From: Stappia stellulata
Lineage (GTDB): Bacteria > Pseudomonadota > Alphaproteobacteria > Rhizobiales > Stappiaceae
Assembly: GCF_020176715.1 (NCBI RefSeq)
Contig: NZ_JAIVMF010000009.1
Span: 62,001 to 126,000 of the forward strand
Reading direction: 5' to 3'
DNA: 64,000 bases
The notes under the pieces are model-generated. The model was not told the origin of the DNA and searched no databases. It saw nothing but the letters and a program-made list of their open reading frames with translations. Shown one piece after another: positions 24,116 through 37,474 of the stretch. The translations under genes and the position numbers were made by a program. The stretch's first letter is position 1. Every line of letters starts with the position of its first letter.

Positions 24116-24979
24116 TCAGCTTGGGCGGGAGGCGCGCGTCAGCAGCGCATTCAACCGCGTGCGGCGATCGAGCCGGTATCCGTTGTCGAGGCAAAGGCGC
24201 ACCACCGGTGGCAGGTCGGCCCCCTTGCCGGCTTCCACGACGATGAGCTGCGGCCAGAGCGTGTCCGGCGCACCGGAAAACAGTCCGCGCAACGCGCCCT
24301 CGTCGTGGCCTTCAAGATCGATTTTCATCGCGTCGATCCGGGAGACCCCGTGACGCGCACAGATCTCCTGCACGGTCAGGATCTCCACGGTGTCGGCGTC
24401 GGAGGCCTCCGCGGCGCGAACCATATGCTCGCCCCGGTTCTGGCCGTGCGTCACGATCGCGCCCCGACCGGCGGTCTCGCCGACCGCAACGGGAGCAACC
24501 GCAACGATGTCCGACGCGCCGGAGGCGGCGAGATTGTCTTCCAGCCGCGCCCGGGTTTCCGGGTCGGGCTCGACCGCAAGCCCCTGGAACGGACGGTTCG
24601 CCTCGCGGGCGACCGACACCATCCACAGGCTGTAGAGACCGACGTTGGCGCCGAGATCGACAAAGACGAAGGGCGCGGACGACGAGGAGAGACACGCCTC
24701 GCGCAAGGCCATGCGCTCGCCGAAGTCGAAGAGCTGGACGCCGGCGACCGCGCGCTTCTCGCAGCGGTTGGACGCCGGATAGAGCCGCGCACGAACGCTC
24801 GGGAACACCTCGACGTCGAAGGGGCCGGGACGGCCGCGCACCACCAGGCGGCGGATCGCGGACACGCAGATCCGGCCGAGGCGGTTCTTCGGCATCAGCG
24901 CCGCCATCCGGCGCAAGGACTCCAGCGGCCCCGAAAAGGCATGGGCGCCGAATGGAGGATCAAGCGAACGCGGCGTCAT
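24116..24979 (-). CDS. FkbM-family methyltransferase
   Basis: 287 residues. The SAM site is VFVDLGANVGLYSLWM, followed by AVEPDPETRARLEDNL and the FkbM signature MKIDLEGHDEGALRGLF; the C-terminal VVEAGKG completes the family pattern. FkbM enzymes are usually O-methyltransferases acting on sugars or polyketides. Its position between dnaK and dnaJ is unusual, and the tight spacing to dnaJ suggests co-transcription with the chaperones. Substrate unknown. Confidence 0.88.
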   Translation of the reverse strand: MTPRSLDPPFGAHAFSGPLESLRRMAALMPKNRLGRICVSAIRRLVVRGRPGPFDVEVFPSVRARLYPASNRCEKRAVAGVQLFDFGERMALREACLSSSSAPFVFVDLGANVGLYSLWMVSVAREANRPFQGLAVEPDPETRARLEDNLAASGASDIVAVAPVAVGETAGRGAIVTHGQNRGEHMVRAAEASDADTVEILTVQEICARHGVSRIDAMKIDLEGHDEGALRGLFSGAPDTLWPQLIVVEAGKGADLPPVVRLCLDNGYRLDRRTRLNALLTRASRPS

Positions 24980-25039
24980 GCCCCCGGTCCCAGTTCCGTC
25001 TGAAATGTCGCGAAATGCGGGCGGCCCGCAAACGAAGAC

Positions 25040-25065
25040 GGCGCAGCCCCCGTGGGGACTGCGCC
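25040..25065 (-). terminator. Hairpin downstream of dnaK
   Basis: GGCGCAG and CTGCGCC arms with CCCC/GGGG inside form a strong GC stem with a small loop and one mismatch. It is 16 bases after the dnaK stop (reading on the minus strand). There is only a weak T-run after it, so it may attenuate rather than end transcription into fkbM-dnaJ. Confidence 0.5.
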
Positions 25066-25080
25066 GGTTCGATTGCCGGG

Positions 25081-27015
<1,935 letters not shown>

Positions 27016-27479
27016 TTTCACTTCTCCTTTTCAGCAGACCGGTCGGACCCATTGCGGCATCGGGCCGGTCCCTATGTCAGTGCGTCCCGCTTATCAGTAC
27101 GGATTTCAGGTCAGCTTGTTGGTGCAATCTGATTTGCCCCCGCGAAAAGCCGCTGCATCGCGACCCTGCCCCGGTGACAAGACGTGCCCGCTATATAAGT
27201 GGCTGCTTCGCGCACCGCAAGGCACAGGCGCGGACCGACTGCAAACGCGCAGGCGCCGCGCGCCGTCCACCGCAGACGGAAACCCCGCAAGGCGCGCATG
27301 ACGCGGCGGCCGGCCGTGTTGCAATGCAAAAGGCTTCGCCCTAAAACGCAGGCAACCGCAGGACCCGACGGTCCGGGACGGCCCGCAGCGGCCATCGACC
27401 CATGGCGGCGCGGACGCGCCCACGGAACTGCAGCGAGACGCGCCGGCGGCCGACTTCGCGCGACAGAATTGGATATTTC
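27016..27479. other. 464-base divergent gap between dnaK and the SulP gene
   Basis: No gene is visible. The half nearest dnaK carries the RpoH-type promoter at 27191-27221. Short ORFs here on both strands are Arg/Ala-rich products of high GC and lack ribosome sites. No CIRCE element was seen. The sulP promoter was not resolved. Confidence 0.6.
27191..27221 (-). promoter_or_regulatory. RpoH (sigma-32) promoter of dnaK
   Basis: On the reverse strand CTTGCG (27221-27216) is followed after 16 bases by CTTATATAG (27199-27191). This fits the alphaproteobacterial heat-shock consensus CTTGAC-N17-CYTATNTNNG. Transcription would start near 27184, leaving a leader of about 170 bases before dnaK. Confidence 0.65.
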
Positions 27480-28964
27480 ATGTTCTCACTCCTCGCCTAC
27501 CGCGACCAGTGGACCGGCAACGTGCGCCGCGATCTGCTCTCCGGCCTCGTGGTCGCGCTGGCCCTGATCCCCGAGGCAATCGCCTTTTCCATCATCGCCG
27601 GGGTCGATCCCAAGGTCGGCCTCTACGCGTCCTTTTCCATCGCGGTGATCACCGCGATCGTCGGCGGACGGCCGGGGATGATTTCCGCCGCCACCGCCGC
27701 GACCGCCGTGCTCATGGTCACGCTGGTCAAGGAACACGGGCTGCAGTATCTGCTCGCCGCCACCGTGCTCGCCGGATTGCTGCAGATCGTCGCCGGCCTG
27801 CTCAGGCTCGGCGACGTGATGCGCTTCGTGTCGCGCTCGGTGATGACCGGCTTCGTCAACGCGCTCGCCATCCTGATCTTCATGGCGCAGCTGCCGGAGC
27901 TGATCGGCGTGACCTGGCTGACCTATGCGATGGTCGCCGCCGGCCTTGCGATCATCTACCTGTTTCCGCGCCTGACGACGGCGGTGCCCTCGCCGCTGGT
28001 GTGCATCCTGGTGCTGACGGCGGCAGCGATTTTCTTCGGCTTCGACGTGCGCACCGTCGGCGACATGGGCGAGCTGCCGGACACGCTGCCGGTGTTCCTC
28101 ATCCCCGACATTCCGCTGACGCTCGAAACGCTGATGATCATCCTGCCCTATTCGGCGGGTGTCGCGGCGGTCGGCCTGCTGGAAAGCCTGATGACGGCCT
28201 CCATCGTCGACGACCTCACCGATACGGAGAGCGACAAGAACCAGGAGTGCATCGGCCAGGGCGTCGCCAACACCGCCACGGGCTTCATCGGCGGCATGGC
28301 CGGCTGCGCGATGATCGGCCAGTCGATGATCAACGTGAAGTCGGGCGGTCGCGGCCGGCTGTCGACCTTCGCCGCCGGGGTGATCCTCCTGTTCCTGATC
28401 GTCGCGCTCGGCGACTGGGTGAAGCAGATCCCCATGCCCGCGCTGGTCGCGATCATGATCATGGTGTCGATCGGCACATTTAGCTGGTCGTCGATCAAGA
28501 ACCTGCGCGATCATCCGCGCTCGTCCTCGATCGTCATGGTGGCGACCGTCGCCGGTGTCGTGGTGACCCACAATCTGGCCATCGGCGTGGTGATCGGCGT
28601 GCTCCTGTCGGGCATCTTCTTCGCCTGGAAGATCGCGCAGATCTTCCGCGTCACCTCGACGCTCTCCGACGACGGGCGCGCCCGCACCTACGTCGTGGAA
28701 GGCCAGGTGTTCTTCGCCTCGGCGGATGCCTTCACCGCCGCCTTCGACTTCAAGGAGGTGCTCGAGCGGGTGACCATCGACGTCAGCCGCGCGCATATCT
28801 GGGACATCTCGGCGGTTGCCGCGCTCGACATGGTGGTGTTGAAGTTCCGCCGCGAGGGCGCCGACGTCGAGATCATCGGCATCAACGAAGCGAGCGAGAC
28901 CATCGTCGACAAGCTCGCCCTGCACGACAAGCCGGGCGCGCTGGAACGGCTGATGGGCCACTGA
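27480..28964 (+). CDS. SulP-family anion transporter with STAS domain
   Basis: 494 residues. The membrane part has the SulP signature region ([34 protein letters not shown]) and a row of hydrophobic helices to about residue 400; the C-terminal STAS domain begins near [13 protein letters not shown] and holds [17 protein letters not shown]. SulP proteins move sulfate, bicarbonate or organic acids across the inner membrane. ATG 27480 gives the family N-terminus. A tandem universal stress protein follows after 31 bases, a pairing common for bicarbonate/sulfate-type SulP genes. The substrate is not determined. Confidence 0.9.
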   Translation: MFSLLAYRDQWTGNVRRDLLSGLVVALALIPEAIAFSIIAGVDPKVGLYASFSIAVITAIVGGRPGMISAATAATAVLMVTLVKEHGLQYLLAATVLAGLLQIVAGLLRLGDVMRFVSRSVMTGFVNALAILIFMAQLPELIGVTWLTYAMVAAGLAIIYLFPRLTTAVPSPLVCILVLTAAAIFFGFDVRTVGDMGELPDTLPVFLIPDIPLTLETLMIILPYSAGVAAVGLLESLMTASIVDDLTDTESDKNQECIGQGVANTATGFIGGMAGCAMIGQSMINVKSGGRGRLSTFAAGVILLFLIVALGDWVKQIPMPALVAIMIMVSIGTFSWSSIKNLRDHPRSSSIVMVATVAGVVVTHNLAIGVVIGVLLSGIFFAWKIAQIFRVTSTLSDDGRARTYVVEGQVFFASADAFTAAFDFKEVLERVTIDVSRAHIWDISAVAALDMVVLKFRREGADVEIIGINEASETIVDKLALHDKPGALERLMGH

Positions 28965-28995
28965 GGCCGGAAATGACACCGGAAAGGACTGAAAC

Positions 28996-29850
28996 ATGTC
29001 GAAGCTGATCGCCCTGGTGGACGGCTCGCTCTATTCGCACAGCGTGTGCGACCACGCCGCCTGGATCGCCAAGCGCAACGGCGCCGCCGTCGAGGTGCTG
29101 CATGTGCTCGGACGCCGGCAGGCGGAGGGCGGGGCCACCAATCTCTCCGGCAACATTGCGCTCGGTGCCCGCACGACGCTGCTCAACGAACTCTCCGATC
29201 TCGACGCGCAGATGGCCAAGCTCTCGCAAAAACGCGGACGCGCCATCCTCGACGACGCAAAGCGCGTGCTGGAGGAAGACGGCGTGAGCGCGGTCACCAC
29301 GAGGCTGCGCACCGGCGACATCGTCGAGACCCTGGCAGATGTGGAAGCCGACGCCGATCTCGTCGTCATCGGCAAGCGCGGCGAGGCAGCGGATTTCGCC
29401 AAGCTGCACCTTGGCTCGAACCTGGAGCGCATCGTGCGCTCCTCGAAAAAGCCGGTTCTCGTCGCCGCCCGCGCCTTCAAGCCGATCAAGCGCTTTCTCG
29501 TCGCCTATGACGGCGGCACCAGCAGCATGAAGGCCATCGACCATATCGCCCGCTCGAAGGTCTTCGCCGGACTGGAATGCCGGTTGCTCACCGTGGGGGC
29601 CGACAACGCGGAAACCCGGCGCAAGCTCGACAATGCCACCGCGACGCTGGAAGCCGGCGGCTACGAGGTGCGCGCCGGCATCGTCCAAGGCCAGGCGGAT
29701 GCGGCCATCGCAGCGACCGTGGACTCGGAAGGGATCGACCTCCTGGTGATGGGCGCCTACGGCCATTCGCGCATCCGCTCGCTGATCATCGGCTCGACCA
29801 CGACGGAAATGATCCGCTCCTGCAAGGTGCCGGTGCTGCTGTTCCGCTGA
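28996..29850 (+). CDS. Tandem universal stress protein
   Basis: 284 residues with two Usp repeats. The second carries the ATP-binding pattern MGAYGHSRIRSLIIGSTT; the first has VVIGKRGEAADF, a weaker version. It likely folds as an internal dimer and may regulate the SulP transporter encoded immediately upstream (31-base gap). AAAGGA lies 8-9 bases before ATG 28996. Confidence 0.88.
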   Translation: MSKLIALVDGSLYSHSVCDHAAWIAKRNGAAVEVLHVLGRRQAEGGATNLSGNIALGARTTLLNELSDLDAQMAKLSQKRGRAILDDAKRVLEEDGVSAVTTRLRTGDIVETLADVEADADLVVIGKRGEAADFAKLHLGSNLERIVRSSKKPVLVAARAFKPIKRFLVAYDGGTSSMKAIDHIARSKVFAGLECRLLTVGADNAETRRKLDNATATLEAGGYEVRAGIVQGQADAAIAATVDSEGIDLLVMGAYGHSRIRSLIIGSTTTEMIRSCKVPVLLFR

Positions 29851-29872
29851 GCGGGCCCGGGCCTTCCTGCCG

Positions 29873-29945
29873 CGGAAGGTCCGGTTTCAGGTCTTCTCTG
29901 CGGAAGGCCCGGTTCCGCATTCCATTTTCCGGAAGGCCCGGTTCC
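29873..29945 (+). repeat. Three tandem 16-base repeats, period 28-29
   Basis: CGGAAGGYCCGGTTYC starts at 29873, 29901 and 29930. The second and third copies are identical and can form a small hairpin with arms CGGAA/TTCCG. They lie between the Usp stop and pdxH. They might act as a terminator cluster or a binding array. Too few and too short for CRISPR. Confidence 0.6.
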
Positions 29946-30061
29946 GGTCTGGCCGTTCCCGGCACACGCGCTATACATAGGCAACGAGCGGTCGCGACGT
30001 GGCGCGGCCGCTTCCCGCCAGACAGATCCGCCCGCTTCAGAAGAGAAGGTCAGGACCCGCC

Positions 30062-30703
30062 ATGACGCGCGACGCCGACACCGCCGAACGAGACGCCAAG
30101 GACCTTGAAAAACGCGTTGCCGAGGGCGACCCGTTCACGCTGTTCGGCGAATGGCTGGCTCTGGCGGAACAGAAAGAGCCGAACGACCCGAACGCCATGG
30201 CGATCGCCACCGCAGGGTCGGACGGCCTGCCCGACGTGCGCATGGTGCTGTTGAAGGGCTTCGATACCGCCGGCTTCGTGTTCTACACCAACACGGAATC
30301 GCAAAAGGGCGTGGAGCTGTCCCAGAACATGCAGGCCGCCGGCGTGCTGCACTGGAAGTCGCTGCGCCGGCAGGTGCGCTTCCGCGGTCCCGTCGAGCAG
30401 GTCTCCGACGGCGAGGCCGACGCCTATTTCGCCTCGCGCCCGCGCGACAGCCGGATCGGCGCCTGGGCGAGCCAGCAGTCGCGGCCGCTGGAAAGCCGTT
30501 TCGCGCTGGAAAAGGCCGTGGCTCGGCAGGCCGCGCGCTTCGGTCTTGGCGAGGTGCCCCGTCCGCCGCACTGGACCGGCTACCGGATCAAGCCCGTCTA
30601 TATCGAGTTCTGGATGGACAAGCCCTTCCGCCTGCACGACCGGCACATCTTCCGCCGCGACACGCCGGACGGCACCTGGACGACCGAACGCCTTTATCCC
30701 TGA
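30062..30703 (+). CDS. pdxH: Pyridoxamine 5'-phosphate oxidase
   Basis: 213 residues of the FMN split-barrel family. FMN contacts are in [18 protein letters not shown] and [19 protein letters not shown]; the substrate lysine/arginine region is [11 protein letters not shown]; the C-terminal [17 protein letters not shown] and RLYP end match PdxH. It oxidises pyridoxine/pyridoxamine phosphate to PLP, the cofactor used by several enzymes in this window (class V enzyme, MdeA). ATG 30062 with AAGAGAAGGTCAG upstream. Confidence 0.95.
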   Translation: MTRDADTAERDAKDLEKRVAEGDPFTLFGEWLALAEQKEPNDPNAMAIATAGSDGLPDVRMVLLKGFDTAGFVFYTNTESQKGVELSQNMQAAGVLHWKSLRRQVRFRGPVEQVSDGEADAYFASRPRDSRIGAWASQQSRPLESRFALEKAVARQAARFGLGEVPRPPHWTGYRIKPVYIEFWMDKPFRLHDRHIFRRDTPDGTWTTERLYP

Positions 30704-30867
30704 GCGCTCTCCCGGCAACGCGGCTCGCCTCGCCGGGCCGCCACCTTCCAAGCCTTCCGTAACGGAAAGAAATCCGGCATTCGCGTCCTGCGGAGTGGAC
30801 GCGAGCCGTACGGCCGTGCTCTACTTTCGCGATCAAATCCGCGAACGGGAGGAGCGGACGGTCGATC

Positions 30868-32850
<1,983 letters not shown>

Positions 32851-32877
32851 CGCGGCCGCACTCCGGCCCAGTCGGAG

Positions 32878-32939
32878 TGTTGCACCGCGCCTGTTGCGTG
32901 CCTGTTGCGCGCCACGGTGCAACAGTGTTGCACGCAACA
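32878..32939 (+). promoter_or_regulatory. TGTTGC/GCAACA repeat array, likely activator sites
   Basis: TGTTGC occurs at 32878, 32892, 32903 and 32926, and GCAACA at 32919 and 32934. GTGCAACA-G-TGTTGCAC (32917-32933) is a perfect palindrome with 8-base arms. The array lies about 100-160 bases upstream of the -24 element, the usual place for enhancer sites of sigma-54 activators. Confidence 0.65.
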
Positions 32940-33039
32940 GCCCGGCCGGCGGCATCGCCACAGGTTCCGACCCGGCGCTTCGCGTTTTCTCCCGATGTTT
33001 CAATCCCCTCGCCGGGGATGCGACCGGTCCCGGCGCGAC

Positions 33040-33054
33040 TGGCACGCGCCTTGC
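33040..33054 (+). promoter_or_regulatory. Sigma-54 (-24/-12) promoter of the flavin monooxygenase
   Basis: TGGCACGCGCCTTGC matches TGGCACG-N4-TTGC exactly, with the GG and GC pairs 10 bases apart. Transcription would start near 33066, about 70 bases before the gene. RpoN is encoded later in this window. Confidence 0.85.
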
Positions 33055-33135
33055 GATCCCGCGAACGACGGATGCGGGCCGGAGGAGGCCACGCCATCCG
33101 CGCATCATGTGAAAAATCCCATGGGAGGGAACCGA

Positions 33136-34935
33136 ATGCTCGATACATCGCCGAACGCCAAGGCCCAGGGCGCGCTGTCTTCGCTGGACGAGGCGCTGGC
33201 TGCCCACGACATCGAACGGGCCGTGGCGCTGTTTCAGGACGATTGCTACTGGCGCGATCTCGTCACCTTCACCTGGAACATCAAGACGATGGAAGGAAAG
33301 GACGAGATCCGGGAGATGCTGTCGTCGCAGCTCGCGACGACGAAACCCTCGTCCTGGCAGCTTGCCGACGGAGAGGACGCCAGCGAGGATGACGGCGTGG
33401 TCACCGCCTGGATCACCTTCGAGACGGATGTCGCGCGCGGCTTCGGCCTGATGCGGCTGAAGAACGGGCTGATCTGGACGCTTTTGACCGCGATGACCGA
33501 ACTGAAGGGCCATGAGGAGCCGCTCGGCTTCGAACGTCCGCTCGGCGCCCGCCACGGCGCGGCGAAGAACACCAAGACCTGGGCGGAGGCGCGCGAGGAG
33601 GAGTTGCGCACGCTCGGCTTCGAGAAGCAGCCGCATACGGTGATTATCGGCGGCGGACAGGGCGGCATCGCGCTCGGCGCGCGGCTGCGCCAGCTCGGCG
33701 TGCCGACCATCATCATCGAAAAGAATCCGCGCGCCGGCGACAGCTGGCGCAACCGCTACAAGTCGCTCTGCCTGCACGATCCGGTCTGGTACGACCACCT
33801 GCCCTATCTGCCGTTCCCGCCGAACTGGCCGGTGTTCGCGCCCAAGGACAAGATCGGCGACTGGCTGGAGATGTACACCCGCATCATGGAGCTGAACTAC
33901 TGGTCCTCCACCACGGCCAAATCCGCCCGCTACGACGAGAAGGCGGGCGAATGGATCGTGACGGTGGAGCGCGACGGCAAGGAGATCGTGCTGCGGCCGA
34001 AGGAACTGGTGCTGGCGACCGGCATGTCCGGCAAGGCCAATGTGCCCAATTTCCCCGGCATGGACCGTTTCAAGGGCGACCAGCATCATTCCTCCAAGCA
34101 CCCCGGTCCGGATGCCTACAAGGGCAAGAAGGCGGTGGTGATCGGCTCCAACAACTCCGCCCACGACATTTGCGCCGCCCTTTGGGAGCACGACTGCGAC
34201 GTCACCATGGTGCAGCGAACGTCCACCCATATCGTGAAGTCGGACACGCTGATGGATATCGGCCTCGGCGGGCTCTACTCCGAACAGGCGGTGGCCAATG
34301 GCGTGACCACGCAGAAGGCGGACATGATCTTCGCCTCGCTGCCCTACCGGATCATGCATGAGTTCCAGATCCCGCTCTACGAGCAGATGAAGGAACGCGA
34401 CGCCGACTTCTACGCCGGACTGGAGAAGGCCGGGTTCCAGCTCGACTGGGGCGCGGACGGCTCGGGCCTCTTCATGAAGTACCTCAGGCGCGGCTCCGGC
34501 TATTATATCGACGTCGGCGCGAGCCAGCTCATCATCGACGGCGAGATCAAGCTCGCGCACGGCCAGGTGAGCGAAATCACCGAAACCGGCGTGAAGCTCG
34601 ACGACGGAACGGAGCTTCCGGCCGATCTCATCGTCTATGCCACCGGCTATGGCTCGATGAACGGCTGGGCCGCCGATCTCATCAGCCAGGAGGTCGCGGA
34701 CAAGGTCGGCAAGTGCTGGGGGCTCGGCTCCGACACGCCGAAAGACCCCGGACCCTGGGAGGGCGAGCAGCGCAACATGTGGAAGCCGACACAGGTTCAA
34801 TCGCTGTGGTTCCACGGCGGCAACCTGCACCAGTCGCGGCACTATTCGCTCTATCTGGCGCTGCAGCTCAAGGCGCGTATGGAAGGGATCGATACGCCCG
34901 TCTACGGGCTGCAGGAGGTGCATCACACCGGTTGA
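33136..34935 (+). CDS. SnoaL-like domain fused to flavin-dependent monooxygenase
   Basis: 599 residues. The N-terminal 130 residues are a SnoaL/NTF2-like domain (ALAAHDIERAVALFQDDCYWRDL). Then an FAD/NADPH monooxygenase with VIIGGGQGGIALGARLRQLG for FAD, the FMO-like FKGDQHHSSKHPG, VVIGSNNSAHDICAAL for NADPH, and ATGYGSM. Such fusions oxidise small ketones, sulfides or amines in the cytosol; the substrate here is unknown. ATG 33136 is preceded by GGGAGGGA; an in-frame ATG at 33121 lies upstream of that site and is less likely. Expression is predicted to depend on sigma-54 and the upstream AcoR-type activator. Confidence 0.9.
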   Translation: MLDTSPNAKAQGALSSLDEALAAHDIERAVALFQDDCYWRDLVTFTWNIKTMEGKDEIREMLSSQLATTKPSSWQLADGEDASEDDGVVTAWITFETDVARGFGLMRLKNGLIWTLLTAMTELKGHEEPLGFERPLGARHGAAKNTKTWAEAREEELRTLGFEKQPHTVIIGGGQGGIALGARLRQLGVPTIIIEKNPRAGDSWRNRYKSLCLHDPVWYDHLPYLPFPPNWPVFAPKDKIGDWLEMYTRIMELNYWSSTTAKSARYDEKAGEWIVTVERDGKEIVLRPKELVLATGMSGKANVPNFPGMDRFKGDQHHSSKHPGPDAYKGKKAVVIGSNNSAHDICAALWEHDCDVTMVQRTSTHIVKSDTLMDIGLGGLYSEQAVANGVTTQKADMIFASLPYRIMHEFQIPLYEQMKERDADFYAGLEKAGFQLDWGADGSGLFMKYLRRGSGYYIDVGASQLIIDGEIKLAHGQVSEITETGVKLDDGTELPADLIVYATGYGSMNGWAADLISQEVADKVGKCWGLGSDTPKDPGPWEGEQRNMWKPTQVQSLWFHGGNLHQSRHYSLYLALQLKARMEGIDTPVYGLQEVHHTG

Positions 34936-34960
34936 TTCACTTACCCTGCCGGACATGACG

Positions 34961-34994
34961 ACGGGCGCGGGGGGATCTCCCCGCGCCCGTTTTC
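34961..34994 (+). terminator. Rho-independent terminator after the monooxygenase
   Basis: A 12-base perfect stem, ACGGGCGCGGGG (34961-34972) with CCCCGCGCCCGT (34979-34990), a 6-base loop and TTT following. It lies 25 bases after the monooxygenase stop and 19 bases from the converging dabA stop, and may serve both directions. Confidence 0.8.
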
Positions 34995-35013
34995 GTATCC
35001 GGAGGCGTGAGGG

Positions 35014-37464
35014 CTACGCCGCCTCGTCCGTGCGGAGTACCGGAGCCGGGGCGGTGACATCCGCCCAGTCCTCGAAGGCGAGATCGCCGGCGTAACGCGC
35101 CGAGATCCGACCCGCGTCGTCCATCGCGAAGAGCGAGATCCAGCCGCTGTCGAGCAGCTGCCGGACGCCCTCCTGGCGCGCGATCACATCGCGGATCGCT
35201 TCCTGCGGCGCCTCGATCACCACCGACAGCCGCCGCGGGGCATGGGCTTCCCGCTCGCCGTCGTGCAGGGACTGGAAGGGCAGGCCGACCCTGAGATCGC
35301 CGCCGCCGCCTTCCAGCACGCCGATGCCGCCGACGACATTGTGCAGCACCTTGTTGCCCGAGCCGAAGACCCGCTGGTCGACGCTGGAGCCGTAATACTG
35401 GAGGTTGATCCAGCTCGCGACCACCATCGGCGCGGTCATCACCACCTCGAGCACGCCGAAACCCTCGTCGGCTCTCCAGTCGTATGTGTGCAGGAAGGCC
35501 CGCCCGCCAAGGTCGACCTTCGCCGTGCGCGCGCGCGGCGCGGCGATGAAGGCGGAACAGCCGGCAAGGCCCCACTCGGGCCGCACCTGCGCCCAGTCCG
35601 CCGCCCGCGCCGCGATGTCCTGCTCGCTGGCGCCGGCGATCCGGAGCACCCGCTCCGCCCGCGTCAGCCGGCCCGCGACCTGCAGGGCACCAGAGAGCTT
35701 CGCGAGATCCTCCGCGTGAGAGGCCGGCAAGGTCGCGGCATCGAGGATCGCGACCTCGTCGGTGGTCGTGTCGTGCAGGCCGGCGACGAAGAGCGTGTCC
35801 TCGGGGATCGCGATGCCGCGCCCGGCGAGCGCTGCACGCACCTCAGGGTCGTTGAGGACGGCGGCGGCGACCCGCGCGTTGGCCTCGCCCGACTGGCCGC
35901 CGCAGGCACCGCAGTCGAGCCCGTGGGCATGCGGATTGTTGCGGCTGGTCGCGCCATGGCCGACGAGGAAGACGATCCGCGCGAAGTCTTGCGTCAGCGA
36001 CATGCCCCGCAGCGCGCCTTCGGCGGCCGCAATGCGCTGCTCCAGCGGCAGGCCGGTCGCCTCTCCCGCTGCGGTCGACGGCGCCAGCGCCGGCGGCGCG
36101 GCGGCGAGCCTTGCGTCCGCCCGCTTGCCAAGCGCAAAGCCATCGGCCGCGAGCTTGCCGAGATAGCCGAGCCCCGCCGTCTCGACGAAGGCGAAGGAGG
36201 ACACGGCCGCAAGCTTGAACGCCGCCCAGGCGGAGGCCATCCGCTTCGACAGGTCCGCTCTTTCGGCGACGTCCTTTGCGGGAACCGCCTCGCAGACGAA
36301 AGCCTGCGGCGCCAGAAGCACCGGGCAGCGCGCGCTGCGCGCCTCCTCGCCCGCCCCCTTGTAGGCGATGGCAAAGCCGAAGAAACCGGCAAAGCCCAGC
36401 GTTTCGACCTGCGGCGCAACGCTTTCCAGCGACCGCCGGTAGACCTCGGAGCGCACGTCGATGCAAAAGACGGCCTGAACACCCGGGCCTGGAGTAGCAA
36501 TGTCCGTTGCATCGGCACTCGCCGCCGACCCGGCCTCCAGATCCCGCGCCAGCCGACGCGCGTCGCCCCGCTCCAGCGCCGTCTGCAACAGGCAATCGAG
36601 CTGCAGCGCGCGCGCCGGCTGGTCGCTTTGCGCATAGGCGGCGGCCGCCGTCTGCCATGCCTCAAGCAGGGCGGAATTCTCCGCATTCGCCCGCAGCACC
36701 GCGAGGTCATACGCAAGCCGGATGGCAAGAAGCTGCAAGGGGGTATCGTCGCTCCTGCCCTCAAGCCCCGCCTGCCAGGCGGCATGCCGGGCATAGGCCG
36801 CCCAGCCGCCGACGCTCATCATGAGCCGGTGGAAATAGAGCTCCAGCGCATCGCCCTGAAGGCCAAGCTCGGCGGCGGCTTCCTCGACAAGCGCCGCCGC
36901 CGTCTCCGGCAGGGCGGCGAACTGCGCCCGCAGGCCGGTGAGGCCAGCAGCATCCGGCGTCCGGTCGATCCGCGCATCCATCAACCAGCCGGCGTAAAGA
37001 CCGTCGACGGGCCGCGCCCAGGCCGCCTGTCCGGAATCGAAGACGTTGGCCGCATGCGCGGAGATCCGATCGACGACAAGGTCGCTCCAGGCGCGCCCGT
37101 CGGCGTCGCCGGCAAGATCGACCAGCGTCGGCAGCGGCTGGACGTCGGTCTCGGGCAGGTCGCGTGCCAACCCGATCAGCGCCGCCGCGTCCTTGGGCAG
37201 ATCCCCGCCCGGCATCGCGGCACGGGCGGCGAGAACATCCTCCGGCGCGATCTCGCCCGCCTCGAGCGCGGCGAGATAGACGCTGCGCGGCTGCAGGGTC
37301 CGGGCGCCGGCAACCCGGGCCAGCCGCTGTGCCGCCTGCGGCAGGGAGAGGTCGGCCATCCCGAGATAGGGATTGACGGCGACAAAGGCTTGCAGCGGCC
37401 ACACGGGCGCGACACGGGCGCAAGCGGCGTCAGCAGCAACAAGGGCTTTGGTCTGAGCGGTCAT
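35014..37464 (-). CDS. dabA: Inorganic carbon pump subunit DabA (DUF2309)
   Basis: 816 residues. The zinc-site residues match the carbonic-anhydrase-like centre described for DabA: C334 and D336 in FCIDVRSE, H503 in LVGHG, C518 in DCGACGG; the H-C spacing of 15 equals that of the characterised protein. It works at the inner-membrane face with DabB to trap CO2 as bicarbonate using ion flow. It follows dabB by 10 bases. ATG 37464 gives a normal N-terminus. Confidence 0.93.
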   Translation of the reverse strand: MTAQTKALVAADAACARVAPVWPLQAFVAVNPYLGMADLSLPQAAQRLARVAGARTLQPRSVYLAALEAGEIAPEDVLAARAAMPGGDLPKDAAALIGLARDLPETDVQPLPTLVDLAGDADGRAWSDLVVDRISAHAANVFDSGQAAWARPVDGLYAGWLMDARIDRTPDAAGLTGLRAQFAALPETAAALVEEAAAELGLQGDALELYFHRLMMSVGGWAAYARHAAWQAGLEGRSDDTPLQLLAIRLAYDLAVLRANAENSALLEAWQTAAAAYAQSDQPARALQLDCLLQTALERGDARRLARDLEAGSAASADATDIATPGPGVQAVFCIDVRSEVYRRSLESVAPQVETLGFAGFFGFAIAYKGAGEEARSARCPVLLAPQAFVCEAVPAKDVAERADLSKRMASAWAAFKLAAVSSFAFVETAGLGYLGKLAADGFALGKRADARLAAAPPALAPSTAAGEATGLPLEQRIAAAEGALRGMSLTQDFARIVFLVGHGATSRNNPHAHGLDCGACGGQSGEANARVAAAVLNDPEVRAALAGRGIAIPEDTLFVAGLHDTTTDEVAILDAATLPASHAEDLAKLSGALQVAGRLTRAERVLRIAGASEQDIAARAADWAQVRPEWGLAGCSAFIAAPRARTAKVDLGGRAFLHTYDWRADEGFGVLEVVMTAPMVVASWINLQYYGSSVDQRVFGSGNKVLHNVVGGIGVLEGGGGDLRVGLPFQSLHDGEREAHAPRRLSVVIEAPQEAIRDVIARQEGVRQLLDSGWISLFAMDDAGRISARYAGDLAFEDWADVTAPAPVLRTDEAA

Positions 37465-37474
37465 TGTTCGATCC

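Noticed and set aside
27106-27423. Small minus-strand ORFs upstream of dnaK
   Set aside because: They cover the dnaK promoter, have Arg/Gly-rich products and no ribosome site.
29873-29945. CRISPR-like array
   Set aside because: Only three short imperfect repeats with 12-13-base spacers and no cas genes.
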